From positions 2,320,240-2,384,239 of the forward strand of contig NZ_LN831197.1 in assembly GCF_001375535.1 (NCBI RefSeq): a stretch of 64,000 bases of DNA, given 5' to 3'. Each line of letters starts with the position of its first letter. The first letter of the stretch is position 1. Source of the stretch: Bacillus niameyensis. GTDB taxonomy: Bacteria; Bacillota; Bacilli; Bacillales; Bacillaceae_C. The position numbers were made by a program, and so were the translations under genes. The notes beneath the pieces were generated by a model. It worked only from the letters and a program-made list of their open reading frames with translations, was not told where the DNA came from and did no database searches. Of this stretch, positions 55,142-64,000 are shown one piece after another.

Positions 55142-58100
55142 TTACTTATTCCCCTGCCATTTCAATATGAGCGAATCAGCATCAGCTTCCAACCGTTCAT
55201 ATAACGCTCTAGTCATTAACTGTTTATCCTTCTGCTTTTCAATTAATTGTTTAAAACCTTCCATATGTTTGACTACTTTCGATGCTGCTTGTTCTCGCTC
55301 AAATTGACTTACAGATATTAAATGAATGGACAATGAACGATAGGTTTGTTCAGATAATTCTTCACGATGTTTTTCTAGTACAGACAACATATGGGCTGTA
55401 TTGAAGTCTTCCAACAGGATTAATCCTTCTATCGCTGCTTGAAGTTCCGCCATCTCATCTGCTAATTCTTCCTCTGTCTCGATTTCTTCTAAAGCTGCTC
55501 TAGCTTTTTCAATTGCCGTCTGTAATTCGGCAAAGGAAGCGGACGTATATTGCCCATCATCATTGGAAATGGATTGTGCGGTTTCAATGAACTCCACTAA
55601 TTCCGTTATATCTGCTGTAACCATCACAGCAACGGACTTCGAAATCACCGTTTTTCCAGCCAATGAAACGTCTACTGTAATATTTGTCCGACCAGGGTGC
55701 TTCGCCACTAGCTTTCCATCTTCCGTAACAATTCCAGCCTTCTGATTACTAGAATGATAAGTGATAGTAGCACCTGAAAGTTCCTTGGTCGTACGGCCTT
55801 TTTCCAATAAACCCGTTAATTCAATCGCGGTCTCTTCTCCTGGATGGAAGCGAGTTTTTTCAATTTCGACATCCACCCCAGTTAAGGACACGACCAAGTT
55901 TGGATCACTATATTTCATTAATTCACTGCCATATTTAAAATAGAAGTTACCAAAGTCGTCTTGGGCTAATTTTTCTACATTTCCTTCTAGTAAAATATCA
56001 ACTCGCTTAGTTTCAGCATCAATTTTAATCAGTTTGCTCGTATACGTTTTATCGGCAACATAGCCAATAAAAATCGAGCCATAAACGTTTCCATCTGTCC
56101 CAACCATTAAACGCGGATTACTGTGGGCATAATCAGCTGTTGGAAATTTATCATCAGTATAGATGATCTCCTTCGTGTCAGGATCAAAAATAAACAATGT
56201 TCCTAATGCCATTCCCCAAATATTACCATCCGGCCCCCATATAAAGGACGTCACAGTCTTCTTCCCTTCAACTGGAACCATTTCATATTCAATCTTCCCC
56301 GTACTTGTATCATAGATCGCGAGCTTACCAGAGCCGCCATCCATCGCTCCTGTGCCCATGTATAATTTGCCATCGCGATACAAAATCGTATTTATCGAAT
56401 GTTCAGGAACAATATTCCGTTGCACATCGAAATTTCCTGTAACAGGATCATAGATCGTCAAGGCACCGCCGGTTTTCCCTGCAATTGGATACGTTCCAAC
56501 ATACAATTTATTCTCCTCTTCCACACCAAGCATTGCAATCGGACGATCTTGCTCATCGCCAAGTTGAGTTAAACGAACGGGATTATTCGGCTCACTTGGA
56601 TCAGTCCGATTCCACGCTAACTTAGGATCATATTCAAAAATGGAGGCTCGCGGATATACGCCAAAATACATCTTTCCGTTTAATTCAGCATAGCCTTCCA
56701 CCTGTCCTAACGACGAATAATGAACGGTCTTATCTTGTGTTGGTGAATATTCGCCGAGCCCGCCACCCGAAATAAAGCCAGCACTCAGCATTTTGCCATC
56801 AACACTTTTACCAATATTAAATAATTCAACAAACTGTGGCGGCAATGGCAGTTCAGGTGTTTCAACATATCCTGTTTCTAAATTATAGTAGAAGGCACGC
56901 CCACTATTCCCCGCTAATCCAACTAGCGTCACACCTGGAAAGTTCGGATCATTTAACTCTGTGTAAGTAAACGCAATTGCTGGTCCCTTCACATCTACAC
57001 CTAACGAACCGAACTCCCCAGTTTTTACATCATAAGCATAAAGTGACCATTGATTTCCACCATCAGCTGTTGGTTCATAATAGGTGTAGAACACCCGTCC
57101 ATCAGGTGAAACCTTCGAGAATCCACGTGTATTATATTCAGGGTTTTCTCTTACGTCTAAATGATGGCGATCAGGATCATACACATACATGACAGGTCCT
57201 GGATCTACCCTAATAAACAGTTTACCCGCCGTGTATTGCAAATCGTAAACAGATGTTTTGCCGCCAAATCCTGTAATTAATGTTTCTTCTCCAGTTTCTA
57301 GATCATACTTATATAGTTTTGCGACATCCGCTCCACCTACATATAAAACATGACGGTCTTCATCATAAGCTAGACTCCGAACATGCGATTCCTTAGAGGT
57401 CGTTTTGAAAGATGTTAAAACTTTCGCTTCATCTTTAGCTGGATCATACTCAAAAATCGATTGTGAATATCCAGTCCCTCCGTAAACCTTCCCATCTGGA
57501 CCTGGGACAAGCACCCAAATAACGGTATCCGTCGGAACGGGTTTCCCAAGTGTACGCATAGATTCTGTCAGCGGATCATATTGAAAAAGTGTTCCGTTTG
57601 GCGTACTTCCAAGATAAACCTTCCCGTCCGTAGCGACCGTAATCGCCCAAGCTGCCGTAGCATTACTTCCATCTAAAGCAACAAGTGGTTCCTGATCGTA
57701 AATTTCCTTCGTATTCACATCACTAACAATAAACTGGGCAGGATCCCCCTGCGCAACTGTATACATGACATCACGTCCCAGTTTATCCTTTCCATACGCA
57801 CCCGTCATAATCGTTAAACTTGTTGATTGGGGTCCAAGGTTCGTAATCGTTCCAGGAACTTCCGAAACTGACACTTTAGCATCATCTACAAAAAAGAGGC
57901 CTTCCGCTTCATTCGGAGAGTAAAAGGCAATTTGAAAATACTTTGCATCTTTCGGTGAAGCGGCAGCCAACCGAAGAACGTTCCACTCACGATCATTAGC
58001 CACTCCATCAACAAGGGCGCTTACTACAGAAAGTAATTTCATCTCCTTATCAAAAAACCTGAGATCAGCCTTTCCTCCAGAGCCTGACTTTTTCAAAACT

Positions 58101-58408
58101 TGTGCCGTTAATATAACATTCTCAAACGGCGCTACCTCCAGTGGATCACTAACAGCTCCCATAGTGGCCGTTCCAGAAGTATCCTCCACACGAAGACTGC
58201 TAGCCCCTTCGGCAAAAACCGCTTGATCAACTGTCACTTCTTCGGAATCACCATCCGGGTTCCATCCGGGAATTCCCCCATTTTCATCTAGCTCAAAACT
58301 GCCATTCTTCAAAATCGGTTTCTCATCTGTTTCTGCATAGGAGATAAAAGCTGGTGAAAACAATGAAAACATTAAACACATGATCAATCCTACAGCTAAT
58401 TTATTCAA
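55142..58408 (-). CDS. Large secreted beta-propeller protein with CBM-like, Ig-like and FIVAR domains
   Basis: About 1088 residues. I place the start at TTG 58408, eight bases after GGAGGAG, giving signal peptide 'MNKLAVGLIMCLMFSLFSPA' with cleavage after 'ISYA'. The order is: a carbohydrate-binding-like sandwich (residues 25-180, 'ILKNGSFELDENGGIPGWNP'), then two propeller-like blocks with repeated 'DGKVY.G....LFQYDP', 'YRDGKLYMGTGAMDG' and 'FDPDTKEIIY' units (residues 190-830). Next is a bacterial Ig-like domain ('LSGATITYHSSNQKAGIVTE', about 860-915). The FIVAR domain follows ('FAELQTAIEKARAALEEIE', about 930-1000), and then a charged helical tail. It lies downstream of the binding-protein and permease genes and probably binds or processes a polysaccharide outside the cell. 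No catalytic residues can be assigned. Confidence 0.8.
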   Translation of the reverse strand: MNKLAVGLIMCLMFSLFSPAFISYAETDEKPILKNGSFELDENGGIPGWNPDGDSEEVTVDQAVFAEGASSLRVEDTSGTATMGAVSDPLEVAPFENVILTAQVLKKSGSGGKADLRFFDKEMKLLSVVSALVDGVANDREWNVLRLAAASPKDAKYFQIAFYSPNEAEGLFFVDDAKVSVSEVPGTITNLGPQSTSLTIMTGAYGKDKLGRDVMYTVAQGDPAQFIVSDVNTKEIYDQEPLVALDGSNATAAWAITVATDGKVYLGSTPNGTLFQYDPLTESMRTLGKPVPTDTVIWVLVPGPDGKVYGGTGYSQSIFEYDPAKDEAKVLTSFKTTSKESHVRSLAYDEDRHVLYVGGADVAKLYKYDLETGEETLITGFGGKTSVYDLQYTAGKLFIRVDPGPVMYVYDPDRHHLDVRENPEYNTRGFSKVSPDGRVFYTYYEPTADGGNQWSLYAYDVKTGEFGSLGVDVKGPAIAFTYTELNDPNFPGVTLVGLAGNSGRAFYYNLETGYVETPELPLPPQFVELFNIGKSVDGKMLSAGFISGGGLGEYSPTQDKTVHYSSLGQVEGYAELNGKMYFGVYPRASIFEYDPKLAWNRTDPSEPNNPVRLTQLGDEQDRPIAMLGVEEENKLYVGTYPIAGKTGGALTIYDPVTGNFDVQRNIVPEHSINTILYRDGKLYMGTGAMDGGSGKLAIYDTSTGKIEYEMVPVEGKKTVTSFIWGPDGNIWGMALGTLFIFDPDTKEIIYTDDKFPTADYAHSNPRLMVGTDGNVYGSIFIGYVADKTYTSKLIKIDAETKRVDILLEGNVEKLAQDDFGNFYFKYGSELMKYSDPNLVVSLTGVDVEIEKTRFHPGEETAIELTGLLEKGRTTKELSGATITYHSSNQKAGIVTEDGKLVAKHPGRTNITVDVSLAGKTVISKSVAVMVTADITELVEFIETAQSISNDDGQYTSASFAELQTAIEKARAALEEIETEEELADEMAELQAAIEGLILLEDFNTAHMLSVLEKHREELSEQTYRSLSIHLISVSQFEREQAASKVVKHMEGFKQLIEKQKDKQLMTRALYERLEADADSLILKWQGNK

Positions 58409-58486
58409 ATTTTCCACTCCTCCCAAAATAACAAAGGAGTCCCTAGCATTAGCTCTGAACTCCTCTGCGATGTAAAATCTATCACT

Positions 58487-60118
58487 TTACTTCCATGTCT
58501 TTTCCGTATACCCTTTTGATTTAATTCCTTCATTCATTTCTTTAATGATGTCCGCTCCACCGCGGTTCATATATTCTTCTACTAGTTTATCCCAATCCGA
58601 AATTGGTCTTTGACCAGCAATCATTTTCGCTTGTTCATTCATTAAAAATTGTGTTAAATCCAAGCCCTTCTCTTGGTCTGTTTTGGACATGACACCATTG
58701 GAAGGATTTACATACATCTTATTCGACTCAAACATTTGTTGAAGATCATCAACCAAATCCTTCATTGGCTGTAATGCGTAAACATCTGAATAAACAACTT
58801 TTGCATCGTCCGGAACATGCTCGCGGTTATCTAAGAAATAGGTGGATGGTGCCAATCCGTCTGTTGAGAATTCTGGAACACGTACCGGGTTTCCATCTTC
58901 CATATTGTAGCCAACGCCTTCCTTACCCCAGTACCAATCGAAATCTTCATTTTGCGGATTTTGTTCTTCTTTTGAATAATACTTTTTCCCAAAGTCTACT
59001 AATTCCAACGCACGATAAATTTTCCCTTCATCATCCGCCATTTTAGCATTCAACGCGAGAATTCCTGAGTTCCCGCTCCCCATTGTAAAGCCAACAGAAC
59101 CATCTGGTGCTTCAAATGGAGGAATTGCCACAAATTCTGCTTCTGGATTTAACTCCAGCAACCCTTCCATGTAAGGCTCCGACATTCCGGCAACACCACC
59201 GATAAAGATACCGGCTTTTCCTGAGTAAAATTCAGCATTCGTATCAGCCCAATTCAAAACGGCAAAATCCTTCGTCATTGCTCCCTCTGCATAAAGGTCT
59301 GCAAAAAATTGTATCAAATCTTTCCGGCCTTCAGATATAATCCCTGGGATGAAATCGCCATCATCATTTTGATGATACCAAGCGCCAAAATCCCAATATG
59401 CTCCCATATTAAAATTCGGGTTAATATTTTCTCCAATCGCAAGCCCATACGTATCATTTTTACCGTTTCCGTCTGGATCATCTTTTGTAAAAGCAATCGC
59501 TATCTTTTTCAATTCATCATAGTTCGTTGGAATCTCCAGTCCTAACTTATCTAGCCAATCCTTCCGTAAAACGGGTGTTAATGGATACACTTGACTATAC
59601 CGCGGAATTCCGTAAATTTTCCCATTTACTTTGAAAGCATCATAAATATGATCAGGAATATTCCCGAGCGTATCATAGTGACTTAAATAATCATCCAATG
59701 GCAGGAATGCTCCTTCTTCGGCCCATTGATAAAATCTGGCATCGCCTGCTGTAAAGCCGACCAAATCTGGCATACTTCCGGATGCAACGATGGCGGAGGA
59801 TTTCTCAGCATAATCCCCTTGCGGAATAATCTCAGGTTTATAATCGATATTGAATTTTTCATTAATTAGGTCTAAACCAGGGCTTTTAGATGGCGGCGGA
59901 TCCCCGAAGCGAAATGTCATACCCGTAATCGTATATTTTTTCGAATGATCAAATGGATCGATTTGCTCTGTTTGTTCAGGATCATCTTTTTCATTTGTGC
60001 TTGGATTTTTATTACTATTTCCTTGATTCTCCTCACCCGCATTATTCGTCTTCGAATTACAAGCAGCTAATAAGAGCACCAATCCAAGTAAAATGACTAA
60101 ATACCACTTTTTCTTCAT
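58487..60118 (-). CDS. Extracellular solute-binding lipoprotein (LplA/YtcQ-like)
   Basis: A 543-residue lipoprotein with signal 'MKKKWYLVILLGLVLLLAAC' (lipobox 'LAAC', Cys20) and a Ser/Asn-rich linker. The mature protein is long for the family: 'EIIPQGDYAEKSSAIVASGS', 'MPDLVGFTAGDARFYQWAEE', 'YGIPRYSQVYPLTPVLRKDW' and 'NPQNEDFDWYWGKEGVGYN'. These fit the LplA/YtcQ group that serves oligosaccharide ABC transporters whose permeases are LplB/LplC-like. Those permeases are encoded upstream at 62023-63882, but an insertion sequence now separates them. The ATPase (MsmX-like) is expected elsewhere. AGGGGG lies upstream of the start. Confidence 0.87.
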   Translation of the reverse strand: MKKKWYLVILLGLVLLLAACNSKTNNAGEENQGNSNKNPSTNEKDDPEQTEQIDPFDHSKKYTITGMTFRFGDPPPSKSPGLDLINEKFNIDYKPEIIPQGDYAEKSSAIVASGSMPDLVGFTAGDARFYQWAEEGAFLPLDDYLSHYDTLGNIPDHIYDAFKVNGKIYGIPRYSQVYPLTPVLRKDWLDKLGLEIPTNYDELKKIAIAFTKDDPDGNGKNDTYGLAIGENINPNFNMGAYWDFGAWYHQNDDGDFIPGIISEGRKDLIQFFADLYAEGAMTKDFAVLNWADTNAEFYSGKAGIFIGGVAGMSEPYMEGLLELNPEAEFVAIPPFEAPDGSVGFTMGSGNSGILALNAKMADDEGKIYRALELVDFGKKYYSKEEQNPQNEDFDWYWGKEGVGYNMEDGNPVRVPEFSTDGLAPSTYFLDNREHVPDDAKVVYSDVYALQPMKDLVDDLQQMFESNKMYVNPSNGVMSKTDQEKGLDLTQFLMNEQAKMIAGQRPISDWDKLVEEYMNRGGADIIKEMNEGIKSKGYTEKTWK

Positions 60119-60283
60119 TATAGTTCCCCCTCTTTTTCGATCGTATTGTCAAAACATCTATAGTAAAAAGTTAATAATTCCTTGATTTAAAAGGGTTTAT
60201 AGACAAAAAACTTGCCACCCCCTAAAATCTTTGGATAATTGAGGTTACCAGACCACCAACAACCAAGATTAGGAAGTGACAAG

Positions 60284-61723
60284 TTGTACCCTCAATTATT
60301 AACCTATTTACTTCAATTTATCAAGTACCAAGATCAAATGATCCGTACTTTACAAACTCTTCTCATTGGTAAAAACATGTTTGAGAAACCTTTAGAAGAG
60401 CCAGTTAATAAGCCTTATCGAAAACTGCAGGTAGATGACCTTCCGATCATCGAAACCGTAAAAAAATTTGATTACAAATTACTTTTAAACGAGTATCTTG
60501 AGGAACATGGAAAGGTCCTCAAACCTGTTCAAAGACGTTCTAACGCAAAGGCCACTGTACCAAAAACAATGAACTGTCCACAGTGTGGAGCTCCATCAGA
60601 TTATCTGTACGCCAATAATGGTGATAAAGGGCAGTTTCAATGCAAGGTTTGTTCTTGCCTTTTCAGTGATAAGAATCGCTTTTCTAAAGAGGCCATTCTT
60701 AAGTGCCCTCACTGTGCAAAGACCCTTGATAAGATTAAAGAAAGAAAAGATTTCTCTGTCTACAAATGTAGAAATAATGACTGTTCTTATTATCGAAAGA
60801 AACTGAAGACCATGTCTAAAAAAGAGAAAAAGCGGTTTAAGAAAGATCCTCAAGCATTTAAATTGAGGTATATCTTTCGTCAGTTTCACATTGATTTTAG
60901 ACCTTTATCTAAGAGATCATTCGAGTTACCAAAAGTCGATTTATCTAGGATTTATGCTTCGCCACACGTTTTGGGTCTGATCTTAACCTATCATGTGAAT
61001 TATGGGCTTTCAGCCCGTAAGACAGCAGCCATTATGCAAGATGTCCATGGTGTTGCAATTTCCCACCAAACCATTTTGAATTACGAAAACAGTGTGGCTC
61101 TATTGCTTAAACCGTATGTGGATCATTATCCCTATGAGCTTTCTGATCAATTCTGTGGCGATGAAACCTATATCCGAGTCAATGGAAAGTGGCACTATTT
61201 ATTTTTCTTTTTTGATGCAGTAAAGAAGATCATTCTCTCTTATCCAGTGTCTCCAAATCGCGACACGGTAACGGCTATTCGTGCCATTGATGAAGTGTTA
61301 GTTAAAATGCAAGATATCCCTAAAGATCTTACCTTCGTAGTGGATGGAAATCCCATCTATCTTTTAGCTCAACACTTTTTTGCCCAGAACGACATCAAAT
61401 TTGATGTGAAACAAGTGATTGGGCTTACCAATGAGGATCCTATTTCAACTGAATACAGACCGCTAAAACAAATCATCGAGAGATTGAATCGTACTTTCAA
61501 GGGGAACTATCGTTCCACGCATGGCTTTGGTTCAGAACATGGTTCTGTTTCCTATGTCACTTTGTTTGTCGCTTATTTTAATTTTCTGCGGCCACATGCC
61601 TCTTTAGAAGGAAAGGTACCTGTTGTGAACACAGCGTTATCGGGTCTTCCTACCATGCCAGCACGGTGGACAAAATTGATCGATTTAGCTCAGCATTGGA
61701 TTGTTCAACAGCGGTTAGCCTAA
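60284..61723 (+). CDS. DDE transposase with zinc-ribbon N-terminus and IS240-like core
   Basis: About 479 residues from TTG 60284, preceded by AGGAAGTGACAAG. The first part has 'MNCPQCGAPSDYLYANNGDK', 'CKVCSCLF', 'LKCPHCAKTLDKI' and 'CRNNDC' (zinc-ribbon-like cysteine pairs). The catalytic core has 'SDQFCGDETYIRVNGKWHYL' (first Asp), 'PKDLTFVVDGNPIY' (second Asp) and 'PLKQIIERLNRTFKGNYRS' (Glu), in the style of IS6/IS240 DDE transposases. It ends 'LDLAQHWIVQQRLA'-like. The gene looks intact, so the element could still move. I cannot assign an IS family name. Confidence 0.85.
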   Translation: MYPQLLTYLLQFIKYQDQMIRTLQTLLIGKNMFEKPLEEPVNKPYRKLQVDDLPIIETVKKFDYKLLLNEYLEEHGKVLKPVQRRSNAKATVPKTMNCPQCGAPSDYLYANNGDKGQFQCKVCSCLFSDKNRFSKEAILKCPHCAKTLDKIKERKDFSVYKCRNNDCSYYRKKLKTMSKKEKKRFKKDPQAFKLRYIFRQFHIDFRPLSKRSFELPKVDLSRIYASPHVLGLILTYHVNYGLSARKTAAIMQDVHGVAISHQTILNYENSVALLLKPYVDHYPYELSDQFCGDETYIRVNGKWHYLFFFFDAVKKIILSYPVSPNRDTVTAIRAIDEVLVKMQDIPKDLTFVVDGNPIYLLAQHFFAQNDIKFDVKQVIGLTNEDPISTEYRPLKQIIERLNRTFKGNYRSTHGFGSEHGSVSYVTLFVAYFNFLRPHASLEGKVPVVNTALSGLPTMPARWTKLIDLAQHWIVQQRLA

Positions 61724-61781
61724 CTTTTTGTTTAGCTGAGCCCTTGTGTTTTTGGATCTGTTCAGCAATCGGCGTAGCGAA

Positions 61782-61906
61782 CTCTTGACAAACCGAACTT
61801 GCCAATGGTTTAAAATTGGAAAAACCAAGGGCTTATTTGGCCTGCCTTCTTTTGTCCCCTTCGCCCTTGTTACTCTGAATTCAAACCATTGGCGTGTTTG
61901 TCAAGA
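61782..61906. repeat. Imperfect inverted repeat in the right flank of the insertion sequence
   Basis: CTCTTGACAAAC, seven bases, GCCAATGGTTT (61782-61811) is mirrored by AAACCATTGGC, GTGTTTGTCAAGAG (61882-61906). Arms of about 25 bp enclose a 70-base centre. It follows the transposase gene and may be part of the IS end, a structural terminator or an unrelated small element. No gene was found in 61724-62022. Confidence 0.6.
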
Positions 61907-62022
61907 GCGATTGCGACGGGTTTCCACTCCGTTTCGGGATGAATCACTAAAATTAGGCTTTAGTTTTCATAGAACTTTTTACAATACCTTTTCGATTGCC
62001 TTTGACTAGAGAACACACCATT

Positions 62023-62898
62023 TCACCCTTTAACAGACCCGAGCATCACCCCTTTAGCAAAATGTTTTTGTAAGAATGGATAGACTACTAAAATAGGAAG
62101 CGTAGCCAGTAAGATGGCGGCCATTTGCACTGTTTCAGGTGGCGGCAAGGCTTCCATCACCATTTCATTGGCACCAAGTGCAGCATTCGGTTCGTTGACA
62201 ATGACAATTTGGCGCAAGATGACTTGGATCGGCCACTTTTCCGGACTACTTAAATACAAAACTCCCGAAAAATAACTATTCCAATGACCCACAGCATAGA
62301 AGAGGCCAAATGCGGCTAGCGCTGGTTTCGACAGTGGCAAAATAATCTTCCAAAAGATTTGCAGCTCCTGCGCTCCATCGATTAATGCCGCCTCCTTTAG
62401 ATCATCCGGTATCCCTAAGAAAAATTGCCGTAATATAATCAAATTGAAGGGACTAACTGCAACCGGAATAATTAAAGCCCATATACTATTAATGAGTCCT
62501 GTTTCTTTCACTACCATATAAGTTGGAATCATTCCCGCAGAAAATAACATTGTGAATAAGACCAACAGTAGAATCGCGCGCTGACCAATCATCGCTCTTG
62601 ATAGCGAATAAGCCATCGTCGCTGTAAAAAATAAATTCACTAATGTTCCCACTACTGTAATATAAATCGTTACAAGAATAGAGCGAATAAATCGATCCGA
62701 ACTCAAAATATAAGAATAGGCATCCGTTACCCACTTTTTGGGCCAGAGTAAAAAATCATTATTTAAGAAATCACTTATAGAAGAAAAAGACACGGCGAAA
62801 ATATAGAAAAAAGGGAAGATCATCGCAAAAGCAATGACAATCAAGATGATAATATTAACCGAGTCAAACAATTTCGATCCGAAGTTTTTTTGATCCAC
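62023..62898 (-). CDS. ABC sugar permease (LplC/YtcP-like)
   Basis: A 291-residue permease with six membrane segments ('VNIIILIVIAFAMIFPFFYI', 'ILVTIYITVVGTLVNLFFTA' and others). The cytosolic EAA loop reads 'LKEAALIDGAQELQIFWKII' followed by 'LPLSKPAL', which docks the ATPase. It follows the LplB-like permease gene with an 18-bp gap. It would normally be followed by the binding-protein gene, but an insertion sequence lies between. The start is at an ATG behind GAGAGGAGGG. Confidence 0.9.
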   Translation of the reverse strand: MDQKNFGSKLFDSVNIIILIVIAFAMIFPFFYIFAVSFSSISDFLNNDFLLWPKKWVTDAYSYILSSDRFIRSILVTIYITVVGTLVNLFFTATMAYSLSRAMIGQRAILLLVLFTMLFSAGMIPTYMVVKETGLINSIWALIIPVAVSPFNLIILRQFFLGIPDDLKEAALIDGAQELQIFWKIILPLSKPALAAFGLFYAVGHWNSYFSGVLYLSSPEKWPIQVILRQIVIVNEPNAALGANEMVMEALPPPETVQMAAILLATLPILVVYPFLQKHFAKGVMLGSVKG

Positions 62899-62916
62899 TC
62901 TGATTCCCTCCTCTCT

Positions 62917-63882
62917 CTAATAAAGACCCTCTTCGCCAAACTTCTTTGCTAATCGGTTGGCGGCAACAACCAAAATTAATCCTACTAAACCTTTAAATAA
63001 ACCAACGGCCGTAGCGAAACTATAGTTAGCTTGCTGAATCCCTTTAAAATAAACGAACGTATCAAGAACATTACCCGAATCCATATTGAACGGATTAAGC
63101 ATTAAGAAAATCTGTTCAAATCCTGATTCCATAACATTACCAAGTCGTAAAATAAGCAAGATCACGATTGTGCTACGAATTGCCGGCAGGGTAATATGCC
63201 ATATTTTCCGCCAACGACCTGCCCCATCCATTTCAGCTGCTTCATAGAGATTTGGGTTCACCCCAGCTAGTGCAGCTAAAAAGATGATTGTTCCCCAGCC
63301 AGATTCCTTCCAAATGACTTGAAGAATAATGAGTGGCTTAAAAAGATGCGGATCCGTTAAAAAACCGATCGGTTCCATTCCGAACACACTAACAAGAAAG
63401 TTGTTAAGCATTCCTTCATTACGTAGAAAAATGACCGTAATCCCTACGACAACTACCCATGAAAGAAAGTGTGGTAAATATACAATCGACTGAACAATTC
63501 GCTTAAAAACTTGATTCCTTAATTCATTGAGCATGAGTGCTAACACAATAGAAATCGGAAAAGCAAAAAGGATTTGTAAAAAGGAAATTTGCAACGTATT
63601 CCAAATGACCCGAATTACCTCTGGTTCAGAAAAAAGCAACTTAAAGTACTTCATTCCAACCCATGGACTATCGACAAATCCTTTAAAAGCACTATAATCT
63701 TTGAATGCGATTACAATTCCACCCATCGGGATATAACGGTACACTAAAAAGTATAGAATTCCCGGCAGAGCTAAGAAGATAAGATACCGATCTTTTATAA
63801 TCCGCTTTTGAAGTCTTCTCCATTTATTTTCTTTAGGAATCTTTAGGAAAGGCTGATTTACTTCCGTATCTTTCAGTTCCAT
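62917..63882 (-). CDS. ABC sugar permease (LplB-like)
   Basis: A 321-residue permease with six membrane segments and the LplB-type start 'DRYLIFLALPGILYFLVYRY' (20 residues), followed by 'IPMGGIVIAFKDYSAFKGF'. The EAA loop is 'LYEAAEMDGAGRWRKIWHIT' then 'LPAIRSTIVI'. These two features mark the LplB group that imports complex oligosaccharides, such as pectin or plant cell-wall fragments. It is the first visible gene of the operon. Its promoter region (63883-64000) holds GTGGCG / CGCCAC arms near 63903-63931 and is cut by the window edge. Confidence 0.9.
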   Translation of the reverse strand: MELKDTEVNQPFLKIPKENKWRRLQKRIIKDRYLIFLALPGILYFLVYRYIPMGGIVIAFKDYSAFKGFVDSPWVGMKYFKLLFSEPEVIRVIWNTLQISFLQILFAFPISIVLALMLNELRNQVFKRIVQSIVYLPHFLSWVVVVGITVIFLRNEGMLNNFLVSVFGMEPIGFLTDPHLFKPLIILQVIWKESGWGTIIFLAALAGVNPNLYEAAEMDGAGRWRKIWHITLPAIRSTIVILLILRLGNVMESGFEQIFLMLNPFNMDSGNVLDTFVYFKGIQQANYSFATAVGLFKGLVGLILVVAANRLAKKFGEEGLY

Positions 63883-64000
63883 CCCCTGCTCTCCTTTCCT
63901 TAGTGGCGAGACACTTACTTAGAGTCATCCCAACGCCACCTTATTTTCCGTATTTTAAATAACTACATGTATTTAACATGTATTCATATTTCTATGACTA

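Larger units (their letters stand above)
60163..61982 (+). mobile_element. Insertion sequence between binding-protein and permease genes
   Basis: A plus-strand transposase gene (60284-61723) sits in the 1.9-kb gap between two minus-strand genes of one transport operon. The short inverted repeat GTAAAAAGTT at 60163-60172 and AACTTTTTAC at 61973-61982 may mark the ends, giving about 1.82 kb, but no target duplication was found. A hairpin-like inverted segment lies in the right flank (61782-61906), and a stem with ACTTGCCAC / GTGACAAGT arms lies just upstream of the gene. The boundaries are therefore provisional. Confidence 0.6.

Noticed and set aside
53380..55160. Intact integrative element
   Set aside because: There is no integrase, att-type direct repeat pair or intact transposase in this pocket; only a dead IS fragment and dispersed palindromes were seen.

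Overview
The window is AT-rich DNA from a low-GC, endospore-forming member of the Bacillaceae. The main evidence is two tandem H-type small acid-soluble spore protein genes (9073-9447), a CotA-type spore-coat laccase (6628-8184), a GerT/Hsp20-like coat protein candidate (52688-53185), a T-box in front of argS, an S-box (SAM-I) riboswitch, CIRCE-controlled htpG, sbcCD, Bacillus-type sigma/anti-sigma pairs and two palindromic repeats of a kind dispersed in Bacillaceae genomes. I found no rRNA, tRNA, CRISPR array or prophage.

Layout. 1-3.8 kb: the start of a Uma2-type nuclease gene, then a four-gene minus-strand operon (ABC ATPase, permease, DesK-like kinase, DesR-like regulator). 4-9.7 kb: an orphan sugar-type binding lipoprotein behind a possible attenuator, a coiled-coil protein divergent from cotA, a GNAT acetyltransferase and the sspH pair. 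9.8-14.5 kb: argS under an arginine T-box, then a marR-ftsH pair. 14.7-23.4 kb: membrane and hypothetical proteins, a sigma/anti-sigma pair, a nucleotidyltransferase, and an ECF sigma gene overlapping a gene for a soluble protein. 23.4-32.1 kb: GH29 fucosidase, sbcC-sbcD and htpG. 32-46.4 kb: an accessory stretch rich in lipoproteins, secreted proteins and gene remnants, with an AlaX editing enzyme and another sigma/anti-sigma pair. 46.4-53.2 kb: a 52-bp tandem array, a SAM riboswitch feeding a lone 67-residue protein gene, a cold-shock gene with a long leader, a two-component system overlapping a lipoprotein gene, a TPR protein and the Hsp20-like protein. 53.2-55.1 kb: repeats, a coupled micro-peptide/membrane-protein pair and an IS1182-type remnant. 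55.1-64 kb: a polysaccharide-type uptake cluster (two permeases, binding lipoprotein, large secreted beta-propeller protein) split by a DDE insertion sequence on the opposite strand.

How the parts work together. Several circuits can be read directly from the DNA: uncharged tRNA-Arg controls argS; HrcA probably controls htpG; S-adenosylmethionine probably controls the small gene at 46928-47131; a MarR-type repressor probably controls the accessory FtsH protease. The strongest candidate for something undescribed is the SAM-I riboswitch unit at 46.85-47.35 kb. It has a promoter, aptamer, terminator, one short gene with no obvious link to sulfur metabolism, and a final terminator. Other candidates are the peptide/membrane-protein pair at 54.0-54.5 kb, the sigma factor with a soluble partner at 21.7-23.0 kb, and the kinase/regulator/lipoprotein operon at 47.9-51.4 kb.

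All family assignments were made by reading the sequence by eye. No database search was run.
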